The notes under the pieces: generated by a model
Seen by the model: only the letters and a program-made list of their open reading frames with translations
The model's database searches: none
Told to the model about the DNA's origin: nothing
Position numbers and translations under genes: made by a program
In this document: positions 1 through 39,344 of the stretch, piece by piece
How positions within the stretch are numbered: the stretch's first letter is position 1
Layout: the number at the start of each line of letters is the position of its first letter
Assembly: GCA_030847615.1 (NCBI GenBank)
Contig: JAUMIR010000002.1
Coordinates: 284,560,028 to 284,624,027 of the forward strand
DNA: 64,000 nucleotides
From: Gambelia wislizenii
Taxonomy: Eukaryota > Chordata > Lepidosauria > Squamata > Crotaphytidae
Direction of reading: 5' to 3'

Positions 1-1000
1 TTCCTGTTTCCTGGTTATGAGGCATACAACATTCTAGATGCACACCTTACACATCTTTTCTCCCACGTGCCCAAAAGCACGGGAAGGAAGATAGATTTTG
101 GAAGCAGAAAAGTGGAGTGAGGAATAATCAATTAAACTTCCCTTCCCCTGTCTCCCCTTGGACACTGTACATTGGACAGCTGGTCTAACTGAAAACACCT
201 GGGGTCAAAGGGAACTTCCATGTGACTCTTTATCTACATAGCAGCTGGGAATATTGAGCCTTCCACATCTTTTAATATCTGAATGACAGGGCATGGAAAA
301 GAGTTAATAGCTGAATGTCAGCCAGCTGATTAGCTTGTGCTATGACTTGCATTTTAAGGTGTATGTGTACTACAAATTAATATTAGTTTCATGCTAGTTT
401 AATTTCCTTGGCTTCCTCCCAGAGAATCCTAGGAATTATAGTTTGGTGAGTCCTAACTGCATTTCCTTCTTTGCAGAAACTGTCATTTCCCACATGATAC
501 TCAGGGGAATTATGTTACACCATGTTAATTTGATTAGGCAGATGTACCCTGCCTTCCTGATAAACACAGGGGTTCTCTATGCCATACATCCATGGGCAGT
601 GATGAAACTTAGATAAGCAAGAGAGTCAAATCAGACATGACATTAGCTACATTGCTGAATATTATGATTGGGATTCTTCTTTTTTAAAATCTATATTTAT
701 AGCTGGGGGACCTAATCTGGTTTGTAACTGTAGTATCCGGGAGAGAGAGGTTTTTAGATGTTTCTGTCACCATTTTCCAAGTGACAATGTCCCTTGAAGC
801 TTCTGTTGGCTTCAAAACTGCAGATTTGGGGCAAACAGTAACTTTGGGATGATTTTCAATGAGAAGGTAGTTTAGGAGGAAATGTCTGAAAAGCTACTCT
901 CACACCTCCCTGTTTCAGTCCAAATTAGGGCTCTGCAGCAATAAGTTTTTAAAAGGATCCCAAATAGGATTCAGAGGCTAACGTCATGTCTACTTTGGCT
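1..1000. other. Intron upstream of first visible TRPV exon; no element recognised
   Basis: AT-rich non-coding sequence that must be intron of the channel gene, since the first visible exon starts mid-codon. A short stretch near 420-460 resembles part of the hairpin MITE found at 1001, too short to call. Confidence 0.6.
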
Positions 1001-1214
1001 GCTGCCACGTTGCAGAATTAATGCATTTTGATACTGCTTTAACTATCATGGCTCCATCCTGTGGAATACTGGGAACTGTAGTTTGTTGTGGCATCAGAGC
1101 TCTCTGACAGAGAAGGCTAAATATCTCACAAAACTACAAATCCCAGATTTCCGTAGCATTGAGACATGGCAGTTAAACTTGCGTCAAACTGCATTATTTC
1201 TGCAGTGTGGCAGC
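1001..1214. mobile_element. Hairpin MITE (non-autonomous DNA element)
   Basis: Imperfect palindrome over its whole length: it opens gctgccacgttgcagaatta and closes with the inverted match ending ctgcagtgtggcagc. Internal halves also pair (aactgtagttt with aaactacaaat; ctctctgacagagaaggc in the centre). Sister copies lie at 21024, 46064 and 51374. The ORF of about 126 codons across it is incidental. Confidence 0.7.
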
Positions 1215-1283
1215 AGCCTTTGTCTTTTGAGCCTTGGCTTTCACTTTAAAGAAAGCCTTTTTTTTCTGAGCTGTCTGTTAATA

Positions 1284-1496
1284 CAGTTGTCCCTTCATAT
1301 TCACTGGGGTTTGGTGCCAGGACCCTCCCCCCCCCCATGGATACCAAAATCCATGAATACTCAAATACTATTATATGCAACAATTGTGTCCCGTATACAA
1401 GATGGCAAAATCAAGGTTTGCTTTTTGGATTATTATTTTTTAAAGAATATTTTCAAGCTGTGAATACTTAAATCCATGGATACAGAGGGACAACTG
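1284..1496 (+). mobile_element. Tigger-like (pogo) MITE
   Basis: Terminal inverted repeats CAGTTGTCCC and GGGACAACTG flanked by TA on both sides (1282-1283, 1497-1498), the signature of Tc1/mariner-pogo elements. Same family as 13386, 32282, 40633, 46445 and 60955. Confidence 0.85.
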
Positions 1497-1675
1497 TACT
1501 TCCCATTAAAGAAGGTTTTTAAAATATTTTCCTGGCCAGAATTTAAAAAGAAGTAAGTTTGGTAAACCTGTAAACATATCATAATGCAAAACACACAAAA
1601 CATGTCTAGATAATGTTTGAAGTGAATCTTTAATGGTGAGTCTCTTTGTTTTGTTTTTAAAAATATGAATTGCAG

Positions 1676-28289
<26,614 letters not shown>

Positions 28290-29453
28290 GGTTCCTCTTG
28301 ACTGACTTTACTATCTACCCAGTTGTTGCCTTGTGCTGCATCACGGATTCCTCCAGGAGCGAATGGGATCTCCTGGCAGAATGACCCAGTTCCAGGATAG
28401 GTGCTCTAATCCTAGGTTCATCTCATCCCTGTCTGGAAGCTCCTCTCAGATACTTCTGGGCAATAGAGATGTGCAGAGTTGTTGTTGTTATTGTTTGGAT
28501 GTGCATCTTTCTGCAGCAATTATTCTAAGGAGAGCACTGGAGTTTAACAACATCAAAGGGATTTTCGTGGGAGTTAAGTTACAACCTGTCCACCAATAAT
28601 TCTCTGTCTCTCAACATGTTCTCAGGCAACATTCCACTAAATCTCCCTGTTCTCTGAAGAGCCGACTCTATGGAAAATTTAGCTCTAATACAAAGAAAAA
28701 TGAATGTGTTCTGTTAAACTCGGGGAACTAGCTAAAGCTGACACCACAACTAAGCAGCCAGTAAACAGTTAGCATTCTAAGAGGCTGTTTGAGACTACAG
28801 ACTTGAATCCTATCTGCCCACTCTGTGGCCCAGAGATGGTCAGAATGGGTTATGCTTTTTGGCTACGGTATGCCAATGCACTTTAAGCCCAAATATGTGA
28901 CTGTGGATTTGATCACAGACATACTTTTTAGGGCTGTTATCGTGGGAATTTCTTTTGGGAAAGGAAGGACCAACATAGTTTTTCCTTGGCTGAATTGAAT
29001 TGTGTTAATGTTTGCTGTTGGGCTGGGGTGTAGAAGACATTCATGAAATCATTTTTGGTAAGATACTACTGCTTCTCTTTCCACCTGCTAGGTTAGACTG
29101 AGGCAGATTCCATTCATCTCATCAGCTGTTGCCAGTTCCTATTTACACTGCCTGTGGGGAGGCACTCCCAACTTCACATTGTTGTGTACTTACCCACATT
29201 TTTAGCTGCCTGGTTTCAGAAAAAGGAAAGTGTAAAATGGAATTAGATATTCCATGTGGATTTCCAAACAGAACACTTAACCAAGGTTGGGGATGAATAT
29301 ACCCGCTCCCAGGGCATTCCTTCTTTGTGCCTTTTGAGCACTATTGTTACAGCATTTTGCTTAGAGTAAGTCTGACAATACTATTTAAGTAAAATACCAA
29401 AGAAGTTCCATTAAGACTAGCGAAATTCTCCCAAAGGCTTTTTGCACAAAGGG
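28290..29453 (+). other. Presumed 3' UTR and downstream of the channel gene
   Basis: Directly follows the stop codon. It must include the start of the 3' UTR. No AATAAA was found close enough to fix the end; small ORFs here show no domain. Confidence 0.5.
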
Positions 29454-29638
29454 ACATAGGAAGCTGCTTTGTACTTTGCTCTACCATTGGTCTATCTGGG
29501 CCAGTTTTGTTGACACTGACTGGCACAACTCTCCAGAGTTTCAGGGAGGACTTTTCCCAGCCCTACCTAGCAATAGCAAGGACTGAACCTGGGGTCTTCC
29601 AAATGCAAAGCAAGTGTTCTGCTACTGAGCTACAGTCA
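29454..29638 (-). repeat. tRNA-headed SINE
   Basis: Minus strand: A box in gtagctcagtagcagaac, B box in ggttcagtcc, body with tagggctgggaaaagtcc, tail agcttcctatgt. A full tRNA-to-tail unit. Confidence 0.8.
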
Positions 29639-32280
29639 CCCCCAAGCACATCATGCATCCCTAAGATGCAACTAAGTTTTGCAAAATCAAAATCCAAGAT
29701 GGTCTGGGAGGTTCTTGGTATGCAGTGAGTGTTAAACCTAGCAAAATACTTCAGGGAACTGTCACATACATCCCCACTTCCACACCTGCAGTCCTCCTGG
29801 AATGGCCTTTCCTGCAGATCCCACCTGTATGGAGGACTTGTTCTTCAACAGTAAAAAGCTGAGTGAAGGTTGTGCTTCATCTGCAGTCTCCCCTTGGTTT
29901 ATTACCCCTTCAATCTTCATTCCATAAGGAAAAAACAACAAGAGGTAATTTCTTAAAGAAAAGCAGACCTGAGGTTGTTGCCTTTCCAATCACGGAACCC
30001 AGTGGAAAGTTCCTCCCATACATCCCTGTGTAGCAAGAGCAGTCACAGTTCTCAGCTGGCCAAAGGAAATGTACTTATATTTGCACTGCCAAGATACGTT
30101 TTTACTATGTGCACAGCATCATGTAAGGATGAAAGGGAATGTTGAGAGCTAACAAAATTATTTTGCTTGGTACTGGGAAAATTCCTGTGACAGAGTGAGG
30201 CTGGGCAGTGACTGCAGAGCAGGCTTTTGAAGGTTTCTTTGCTTCATGTTCATTCCCTAGCATGAATGCAAATGTTCCTTCTACCTTTCAGGCAGCATCT
30301 TAGGGTACTCTGGGGTTCCTTGGAAACTTGTTGAGGGTTCTTCATTGGAAAGATCAGTAATGCTGGACAAGCTTCTTTGAGAGCCACCTTTCTGGACGCT
30401 ACTGGCCTTACCGTGCAGGGGATACCTACACAGGACTGTTAGGTTTGTTCTGTGGCATACCCTCAGTCCAAAAGGCAACACAGCAATCCTGTAGGTTGGC
30501 CAGTGCCTTATTTCAATTGTGCACAGATGCTGAAGTTCCACTGCAATCCTTGTCAAGGTGCTGTGGGTGATATGGGGCCAAGGGATGTTCCTCAGCAGAA
30601 GTATAGTGAGGAAGGACTTTTTGACCTGGAGGTAAAAGTTTGGAAACCACCTTCTCAGGTTACAGTGTACAACTATTCATTAATTCACTTTGATGAACTG
30701 AGTTAAAGTTGGCTAGTCTTTGTTACATTTCAGTTTCCAAATGTTCCATCTTACTCTTGGGAAATTTGCACTATAGGACTGTGAAACTGGAAAATGTGAT
30801 TTGCACATACAGTATATAAAAATTGTGATCTGTGGTAATATGATTTGTGAATAGTTCATCCCCATTTCATTTTGTAGCTTGATATTTGAAGAGACTGTGT
30901 ACTGATCTATCTTTAAATTCTGTCCAAATGAAACTCCCCTTTACTAGTAAGACTGAAAATGTCATTGGGGCTAGTATGTGATTTCTTCAGTTGATTCAAC
31001 ACTGCTTAAATATCGGCTGAATTTTTACATGGGCTCCAAATATTCACCATGGCCCTTTCTGCCCGTGATGCTGGTAGCAATCAAAGTTGAAGCCTACTTC
31101 ATATTTTAGCTCTTTGGCATGCTTGCTCCTACTACAAAACCACTCTCTGGTACCTGAGTCTCACAAGTCCAAAGAAAGTCCACCCACACTATCAAGAATG
31201 CTGGCTCATTACATGACTCCTTCCCACATTTCATTAGCAACTTCAGTAAAAGAGGCAGCACTGGTGTGGAAGGACTGACATGATACTTTAGCTTTATGGT
31301 GTAGGAATCACAAACATTTGCAAACAGCAACCAGATTACCAGAGTAAGAAACTTACCAGGCCTGTGGAGAATTTTCTTAACGACCTGATGATATAAAAGT
31401 ACCAGTACTACAAGTGCATTTCTCTCCTGTATACCTACTAAGCCACCAGCCATTTATATTGAAAACGCACCTTCTTTTATACATTGAAAGCAGAGTTCAC
31501 AGAAACCTGTGAGAATAAACAGTAAGGTCTTTAGAGAAAAAACTAAGTACGGGTTTTTGTTTATTCTCACTGTTGAAGCTCATGAGTCCCATCAGTGTCA
31601 ATTCAGGCTAGGGAATCATGCCCCTAATTTCTAAATTGCCCTAGCACCTTTTATCATCTTTTAAGTGATGGTTTGTGTCATTAGCAGAATCACATGGCAA
31701 AGCTTTCCCTCAACTTCTATTTCAGGCTTCAAGTTTTTGATCAAAAGTTTGAAAGTATTATCTTTAAAAATAATACCCTATATGTAGGAAAGTGGCATAT
31801 GAAGGAGAAGGAAAAAGCTCAGCCTCATTTATGAAATGTATACATTCTTTGTGCAAAATTTTGATGGTGAAGCTTTTTCATTAGGCTAGGGTTCAGATAG
31901 ATGATCCTCTGGCTGCTGCTGAAAGTGGCACCGTGCAGGAAAAGCCTTCTGATGGGATTTTGCTGGTGGTCTGAAGCCCTAGGGCAGTGCAGAATTCTAC
32001 TTGTGTGTATCTTATTAAATATTCTGGGAGCTTTGATTTAAACCACTGTTTAAAAATTCTCTGTTGCAGATAACTTTAATGGGGAAAGAGTGATGGTCTA
32101 TTACTGATGAATGCAGGACTGTAAGGCTCAGTGCAGTACATCGTAGTTTACCATGGACCATCCTCCCCCACCTTGGGAATGTAGTTTGATGAGGTTCAAG
32201 GGATTCTGTTAGCAATCTCCTAGTCTCCCAAAGGAATATTGCCCTTTTAATATCTGTATGCAGATCACCTCACATGAACT
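29639..32280. other. No gene recognised
   Basis: 2.6 kb of mixed composition without homology I can name. It may include distal 3' UTR (an AATAAA lies at 31514-31519) but nothing ties it to the gene. Confidence 0.4.
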
Positions 32281-32281
32281 A

Positions 32282-32511
32282 CAGTTGTCCCTCCACATTC
32301 ACAGATTCGGCATTCACGGTTTTAAGTATTCACGGCTTGAAAATATTCGTTAAAAAATAATAACCCAAAAAGCAAAGCTTGATTTTGCCCTCTTATATAA
32401 GGGACACCATTTTGCTATGCCATTGCATATAATGGGACTTGAGTATCACGGATTTTGGTATCCACGGGTGGGTCCTGGAACCAAACCCCAGCGAATGTGA
32501 AGGGACAACTG
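32282..32511 (-). mobile_element. Tigger-like (pogo) MITE
   Basis: CAGTTGTCCC and GGGACAACTG ends with TA flanks (32280-32281, 32512-32513). Internal sequence is inverted relative to 1284 and 13386. Confidence 0.85.
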
Positions 32512-35394
32512 TACTTTGCTTCCAATTTATCATGCATACAGCTAGAGGGGATAAAGCTAAAGTAAGTCCAAACTCCACATTTTAATTTTCAGGTTTGTTT
32601 TTACTTGTGTAGTGTATATGGATGTAAATCTCAATCTATTTTATTCCTACATGCAAGAACAAAGAATTTGAAAAGTTGTGCTAGGTGAAATTATGGGAGG
32701 TTTTTAAATTACTATTTTTTCTATATTTGGGCACCTTTTCCAACAATATAATTTGTAGGGGGGGGGGAAACAATTCTTATACAAATGATTTCCTTTTTTG
32801 CCAAAAAAAACAAAAAAAAAACGTTCCAAAATGCAAAAGAGAAACTTACGAGGGTTAACCATTTCTTGGAAGAGAGATCTGACTGTGTTGAGGTACCAGT
32901 TCTTGATGAGGACAATAAAAATGTATGTGTATTTACATCCCTAGCAATGTAGCACTTTCTAATGCTCTTGTATTGTATTCGTGTGTTTTATTGTATTTTT
33001 TATCTTTTGCTGGGGAGATAAAAGGTGGTCATTACATTTTGGTAATGGTAAAATAACATTAAAGATTAAATGAAAGTCATTCCAATTTATACTTTTACTT
33101 GCTTTCTGAAGTTGCAAGTAAAAAACAGCATTCTTGAGACAGCTAAGAAAATTTCAGATTCCAATCACTGGCTAGATATATTTAGAATATGACTCAAAAT
33201 GTATTTGCAGTTTTTGAAAGCCTTTGTTCTGTTGCCAGAAATGTTGAACAATTTCAGAACCTTCAATTAATTGTGCCCTGCAACTAAGCCAGGGCATGCT
33301 CTGAATGCAGCTAATAAATGGAAAATCCCCAGTGCCTTTTTGCTTTCAAGAATCCATTCTGTTGTTATCTATGTGGATTCTGTATCATCATTTAAAAGCA
33401 ATATGGATCTTCAGTGTGAGTTTTAAATTAATTTAACGTTCACCATGTGCTCTTCGTTCAATGCTTTGTTTATGGTACAATCATTTTATGGTACAATCAT
33501 TTTATGGTGACTATACAAACCTTGCAGGACAAATTTGTTCACATCTCTTGTGTGGTATCTGAAAGCCCAATTTTGTTCCTTTTAAACCAAGTTCAGCCAA
33601 CAGAACTGTCATATCTTTTTTGGAGATATGTGAGCTAGTCAGTCTCTTATACAGAAATACTACAAGAGCTTAACTGCTTATATCTTATACCAAAGAGATA
33701 TAAGAGCATGTTTTATTTAGGAAAATCAGCAGCCTTCCTATGACAACTTGCAAAGGTGATCTACAGTGGGTGAAGAGGTATCTCTCTGCTGATTAAAACT
33801 TTCTTGGTCCATTTCTGTTCTTCACTACTTATTAATGTTATGAAATGATTCCAATGAAATTATTTCATATATGTGCCAATGTGGTAACCAGTGTCTAAAC
33901 TAGAAAGATCTGACAGCTACTAATGACTGGATCAAAAGACAATTGTCTTATGCTCTCTTTTAAAAAATTTATATCAAAAATTGTTGTCTCATCAACTTGT
34001 GACCTCAAAACCTCTTTGGAGGAATCTTTTAAGTTGTTCAATGTTTCAAAAATATATAAATGTATTGTTTGTTGTTCTTGTTGCATAAAATGAAAGCACA
34101 AGTATGTTATTTAAAATAAATCCTCACTTCCTCCTGCACATTATCAGAGTCTGTATGTTGTTGTGGTGATGGTTATTATTAATATTGATGTATATTATGT
34201 TTTAAACAATAACATAAGGATGGGTATGAGGGGCTATAGCTCAGATGAGTAACAAGCAAAAGAAGAAACAAATTTGTACAATTAGCATGTTACAATCTCT
34301 ATCCTTGACAGTGAGAAAAGAGGAAAGAATTTTTCAATTAGTTGTGCCATCAATTTAAACATATTCGGCCCTATGTATTTCACTGAGGGCCTCGCATCTT
34401 CCTCTTCATTTGCACAAATTGAATAAGAGTCAGGGAAACAGTTCTGCAATATCTCACTAATCACAAATACACCTTGGCATTGAAAAAACAAAGCAGTAGC
34501 TCTCCAAACAGCAAGTGGTCGTTCAGAATTTCCCATAACTGGAATTATAGGCACTGCACTACTACATTATAAGGAACTGGCTGCTCAGTCCCTAAGGCTG
34601 GTGTCACCCCTCACCACCACCACCACCCAATGGTGTTACCTGGTGCGGTTCAGCCTCTCCGCACCCCCCCTAGTGCTATCACTGGGGACTGGCTGTTATA
34701 TTCTGACCCACTGGGTAAAAATGTTTCTTGCAAGCCCAAAGCCCAAGAGACAAATTTGACAGTAGGTTTATCATTTTTTTTAAAAAAAAGAAAACATGTT
34801 CTACTAAGTGGTGAAAGACTTCTGTTTATCACAACGTGTGATCTTCCTTACTTGCATATCTTGTATTTGGCATGCTTTAAAAAGTAAGCATGACTTGAGT
34901 TGAAAATCTAATTGCTGATGCATATATCTGAAGAAAACCTGTTCTGGGAAGAGAAACAGGTTAGTCATAAGAAATATATGATTCCTCTTAAAGTCTGGCT
35001 TGACTTTAGGACAAATTGTTTCCTTCCTTTACTCTGCAGTACCAGTTCCCCTGCTGGTTCTGGTGGTATTTTTTCACCTGGGACCAGCTAAGAGTAATGG
35101 GTGGGTCTGTGTACAGAATATCGAAAAGGATATTAATTGAGAAAGCAAGAGTATAGATGAAGGGCAGCTAGTCTTCAACTAGTATTACTGAATACCTACA
35201 ACATACTTGGTTTTGTGGGTGGAAATCCTCTGCCCCACCATCTTCTCAAGTATAGAGCCAGAAACTTGCTGGTTTCTCTCTTGCATCTTTGACACATTTT
35301 ACATTCCCTGGTTGTAGGAAAATATGCATTCCCCTTAATGTTTGAACCTTAGTCTTACACTTCTAGCTTGTTTTGAAAAATATTATTTCAGGAC
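32512..35394. other. No gene recognised
   Basis: AT-rich, with homopolymer runs near 32757 and 32807. A stretch at 34600-34690 (acctggtgcggttcagcctc and nearby) reappears inside the SINE at 45098, so it is part of a dispersed repeat. An ORF of 90 codons on the minus strand at 34282-34554 has no motif I know. Confidence 0.4.
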
Positions 35395-36193
35395 TATGCC
35401 AGGATCATGGAGAGCTGTACCCAGAGAAATGCCTGGAGGACAGGTGTATGAGAGGCAGGATTTGATGGAACTGAGCCTGGAGGTTAAGCATCTAGAATCC
35501 GAAGATCAGAAGAGATTATGAGGCTCTGGGGAGGAAGCTGAAAGAAATGGATGCACAGGTTGTCATCTCGTCTCTTCTGCCAGTTGAAGGGCATGGTCCA
35601 GGAAGGGAGAGGAAAATAGCAGATGTAAACAACTGGCTTCGTAGAGGGTGTCGCCGAGAACAATAGGGATTCTTGAATCATGGGCTGCGGTTACATGAGG
35701 GGGGACTTCTGGCAAGGGATGGGGTGCATCTCATGACAGTTGGCAGAAATGTTTTTGCCAACAATCAAGAATTTGACCAGGAGGGCTTTAAACTGAGTCA
35801 TATGGGGGAGGGAGACAGTATTCTGGAAGGCAAAAGGGCTGGAGAAAATAGTCGAGCTGTCATAGAGGGAACAAGGCAAACAACAGTGGGAGGCAAAAAA
35901 AAAACTTGCACAGGCAGCAAGTAAATGGAATACATGGTCTTAGATGTCTTTACATTAATGCACAGAGCATGGGAAATAAGCAAGATGAACTTGAACTCCT
36001 AGCATAACAAAGCAAATATGATATAATAGGCATTACTGAAACCTGGTGGGATGAGTCTCATGATTGGAATGTAGGAATAGAGGGGTATAACCTTTATAAG
36101 AGAAACAGGCCAAACAGAAATGGAGGAGGAATAGCATATGTCAAGGATATTTATACCAGTGAAGAGATCCATGACATCAATACTGGAAGCCAG

Positions 36194-36622
36194 GTGGAGA
36201 GCATCTGGATAAAAATTAAAGGGGAAGGAAACAACAGGGATGTTATTGTGGGACTCTACTACAGACCCCCAAGTCAGACGGAGGAATTGGATGATGCCTT
36301 TCTAGAACAGATGACCACACACACAGAAAGGAGAGATGTAGTAGTAATGGGGGACTTCAACTATCCTGATATTTGCTGGCAAACTAACTCAACCAAAACT
36401 TCAAGGTCTAGCAAATTCCTTACTTGCCTGGAAGAGAATTTCATGGTTCAAAAGGTGGAAGAGGCAACAAGGGGGTCAGCTATTTTAGATCTGATCCTAA
36501 CCAACAGGGATGACCTAGTTAATGGGGTGCAAGTGGTGGGATCCTTAGGTGAGAGTGATCATGCTCTCCTGGAGTTTGTTATACAATGGAAAGGAGAAGC
36601 CAGACATAGACACGCATTCTAG
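36194..36622 (+). pseudogene. CR1 ORF2 apurinic-type endonuclease domain
   Basis: 142-codon frame inside the CR1 copy. [18 protein letters not shown] and the late G-E-S-D-H-A-L-L are the catalytic blocks of the AP endonuclease that nicks the target in CR1. Upstream blocks (T-E-T-W-W-D-E) are in the adjoining sequence from about 36035, separated by a broken start. Not functional as it stands. Confidence 0.88.
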
Positions 36623-36666
36623 ACTTTAGGAGAGCTGATTTCAATAAACTCAGGGAAATACTGGGG

Positions 36667-37209
36667 GTGATCCCATGTTCAGGAATACTAAAAGAGAAGA
36701 GACTTCAAACCAGATGGGACTTTCTCAAAAGGGAGATAATGAAGGCACAATTTCAAACAGTACCAATCAGGAAGAAAAATGGGAGGTGTCTCAAGAAACC
36801 AGGATGGATAACTAAAGAACTTTCAATGGAGCTAAGTTTTAAACGGAACATGTATAGGAAATGGAAAAAAGGGGAAATCACCAAAGAAGAATTCAAACAG
36901 ATAGCATACACGTTTAAGAGTAAAGTCAGAAAAGCTAAAGCACAGAATGAGCTCAGGCTTGCTAGAGAGGTTAAGAACAATCAAAAGGGTTTTTTGGAGT
37001 ACGTCTGCAGCAAAAGGAAGGAAATGGTAGGGCCACTATGTGGAGAAGATGGCAAAATGCTAACAGGGGACAGAGAAAAGCCAGAATTACTCAACACCTT
37101 CTTTGCCTCAGTATTTTCCGAAAAGGAAAAGGGTGACCAACCTGAGGATAATGGAACAGAAGATACAATAGAGGAAATCCAGCACAGAATAAGCAAAGAG
37201 GTAGTATAG
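36667..37209 (+). pseudogene. CR1 ORF2 linker between endonuclease and RT
   Basis: 180-codon lysine-rich frame (W-D-F-L-K-R-E-I, K-P-G-W-I-T-K-E-L, L-N-T-F-F-A-S-V-F-S) typical of the region between endonuclease and RT in CR1. It stops at TAG 37207; the next stretch shows CR1 similarity only in shifted frames, then the foreign insertion begins. Confidence 0.85.
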
Positions 37210-37334
37210 AGGAATACCTTCTTAATCCAAATGAATTTAAATCTTCAGGACCAGATGAACTACATCCAAGGGTATTAAAAGAGCTGGCAAATGTAATCTC
37301 AGAAGCATTGGCAATAATCTTTGAGAACTCCTGG

Positions 37335-38106
37335 GTTGCGTTTACACGGGCAAATATTCCCCTAAATATACCGCTAAGATTGCTCATTGTTCCCATGGAT
37401 TGCACCATAGTATCACCTCATTCAGAAGGGGGGAAGGTAAAAAAAAACCAAATATAGCTTCTCAGGGGATCTCACTACTTTTGCCGGCTTATTTGAAAAG
37501 TAGCATGACTTAGCGCATTATTGATAGTGTAAACAACCATTTCGCTAAGGGCTGGATGAATTACCAGCAATTTTCCCAAAACAGTTGCAGCAGAACTGCA
37601 CTGTGATTGGTTCTTATGATGAAGGGGTGGGCTGGCTAGATGTGGAGTCAGGAGGGAGATTCAATAGCAATCAGGAAATCTTAAAATCCTTTCTGTCTAC
37701 TGCTTGCTTTGGTGCCAAGGGAAGTCTGTACAGGAAGCTGCACGGGGGAGGCAATGGCTCATTGTTGATCAGCTGTTGCCCACAGAGAAAAAAACCTTCG
37801 CATCTGCATTTTGATTTGGGGCCAGGGAGATGCAGGGGGGAGGCAATGGCTCAGTGTCAAGCAGCTGTTAACCACGGAGTTGGGGCAAGGGCAGACATTC
37901 CTATTGCATTCCTTTGTCCTTCTTTCCAATGCTTAGCCATGCCCCCACACACACATTTGCCTGTCTGAATCACAAAGCGGGGAAAAAAGAGAAACAAAAT
38001 ACAACTGTTTCCTCCACACACCGTGTAAACTACCCAGCACTGTTGCAAAAAAGCGCTAAAGCACAATTTATCACTATAAAACCTGCCGTGTAATTGCAGC
38101 CTTTTT
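37335..38106. mobile_element. Insertion in CR1, probable non-autonomous DNA element
   Basis: CR1 sequence leaves at ...actcctgg (37334) and resumes at gaacaggagaagtcc (38107). Near its ends the insert has inverted matches: gttgcgtttacacggg at the left and ccgtgtaattgcagcc at the right. No transposase and no clear target duplication. The ORFs inside (to 127 codons) have no domain. Confidence 0.65.
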
Positions 38107-38331
38107 GAACAGGAGAAGTCCCAGCAGACTGGAGGAGGGCAAACATTGTCCCCATCTTCAAAAAGGGGGAAAAGAGGATCCCAACAATTATCGTCCAGTT
38201 AGTCTGACATCAATACCAGAGAAGATTCAAAGCAGATCATTAAACAGAGAGTCTGTGAACATTTAGAAGGCAATGCCATAATCACAAAAAGTCAACATGG
38301 GTTTCAGAGAAACGAGTCATGCCAGACTAAT

Positions 38332-39344
38332 TTGATTTCTTTTTTTGATAAAATTACCAGCTTGGTAGATGAAGGGAATGCTGTGGATATCGCATACCTT
38401 GATTTCAGTAAAGACTTTGACAAGGTTCCCCATGACATTCTTGCAAACAAGCTTGTAAAATGTGGGCTAAACAAGTTAACTGTTAAATGGATTTGCAATT
38501 GGTTGACCAGCCAAACCCAAAGGGTGCTCCTCAGTGGCTACTCTTCATCTTAGAAAGATGTGACCAGTGGGGTGCCACAAGGTTCTGTCCTGGGCCCAGT
38601 GCTATTCAACATCTTTATCAATGACTTTGATGATGGAATTAGGGGCATACTTATCAAATTTGCAGATGACACCACATTAGGAGGAGTAGCTAATACCCTA
38701 GAGAACAGGATCAAAATCCAAAATGACCTGGATAGACTGGAAAGCTGGGCCAAAGCTAACAAAACGAAATTGAATACAGAGAAATGGAAGGTACTGCACT
38801 TAGGGCGGAAAAACGAAATGCACAGATACAGGATGGGGGAGACCTGGCTGAATGAGACTACGTGCAAAAAGGACCTAGGAGTCCTAGTAGACCACAAGTT
38901 GAACATGAATCAACAGTGTGATGCAGCAGCTAAAAAGGCCAATGCGATTTTGGGCTGCATCAATAGAAGTATAGTGTCTAGATCAAGGGAAGTAATAGTG
39001 CCACTCTATTCTACCTTGGTTAGGCTTCGCCTAAAATACTGTGTCCAGTTCTGAGCACCACCATTCAAAAAGGATATTGACAAATTGGAGCATATCCAGG
39101 GAAGGGCGACTAAAATGGTGAAAGGTCTGGAAATCATGCCTTATGAGGAAAGACTTAGGGAGCTGGGTATGTTTAGCCTGGAAAAAAGCTGGTTAAGGGG
39201 CGATATGATAGCCCTGTTTAAGTATTTGAAGGGGTGTCACATTGAGGATGGAGCAAGCTTCTGTTCTGCTGCTCCAGAGACTAGAACACGGAACAATGGA
39301 TGCAAGCTCCAGGAACAGAGATTCCACCTCCACATTAGGAGGAG
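38332..39344 (+). pseudogene. CR1 reverse transcriptase, broken
   Basis: Frames at 38332-38553, 38560-39054 and 39085-39344 together cover the CR1 RT palm, thumb and C-terminus. Stops (TAG near 38551, TGA near 39052) separate them. F-A-D-D at 38659-38670 is intact. The final frame matches the CR1s at 19824 and 23596 and then runs into unrelated sequence. Confidence 0.9.

Larger units (their letters stand above)
35395..39344 (+). mobile_element. CR1 LINE, long but decayed copy, split by an insertion
   Basis: Colinear with CR1: end of ORF1 with R-D-G-V-H-L (35673-35924), the D-x-x-H block of the SGNH-type esterase found in CR1 ORF1; then the AP endonuclease ([18 protein letters not shown] near 36556); a linker; and reverse transcriptase with D-F-S-K-D-F-D-K-V, G-V-P-Q-G-S-V-L-G and catalytic F-A-D-D at 38659-38670. 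In-frame stops and frame changes break it several times. An unrelated 772-bp insertion sits at 37335-38106. It ends abruptly at about 39344, without the usual CR1 tail. Confidence 0.93.

Noticed and set aside
1083..1463. 126-codon ORF
   Set aside because: Spans a hairpin MITE and a Tigger-like MITE within an intron; no domain.
28300..31520. Polyadenylation site of the channel gene at AATAAA 31514
   Set aside because: More than 3 kb from the stop with nothing linking it to the transcript; cannot be told from chance.
33895..34554. Minus-strand ORFs of 68 and 90 codons
   Set aside because: No motif recognised and no intact neighbours; possibly an old repeat, but I cannot support a call.
37585..37968. 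127-codon ORF inside the CR1 insertion
   Set aside because: No domain, and it lies in a non-autonomous insertion; likely chance.
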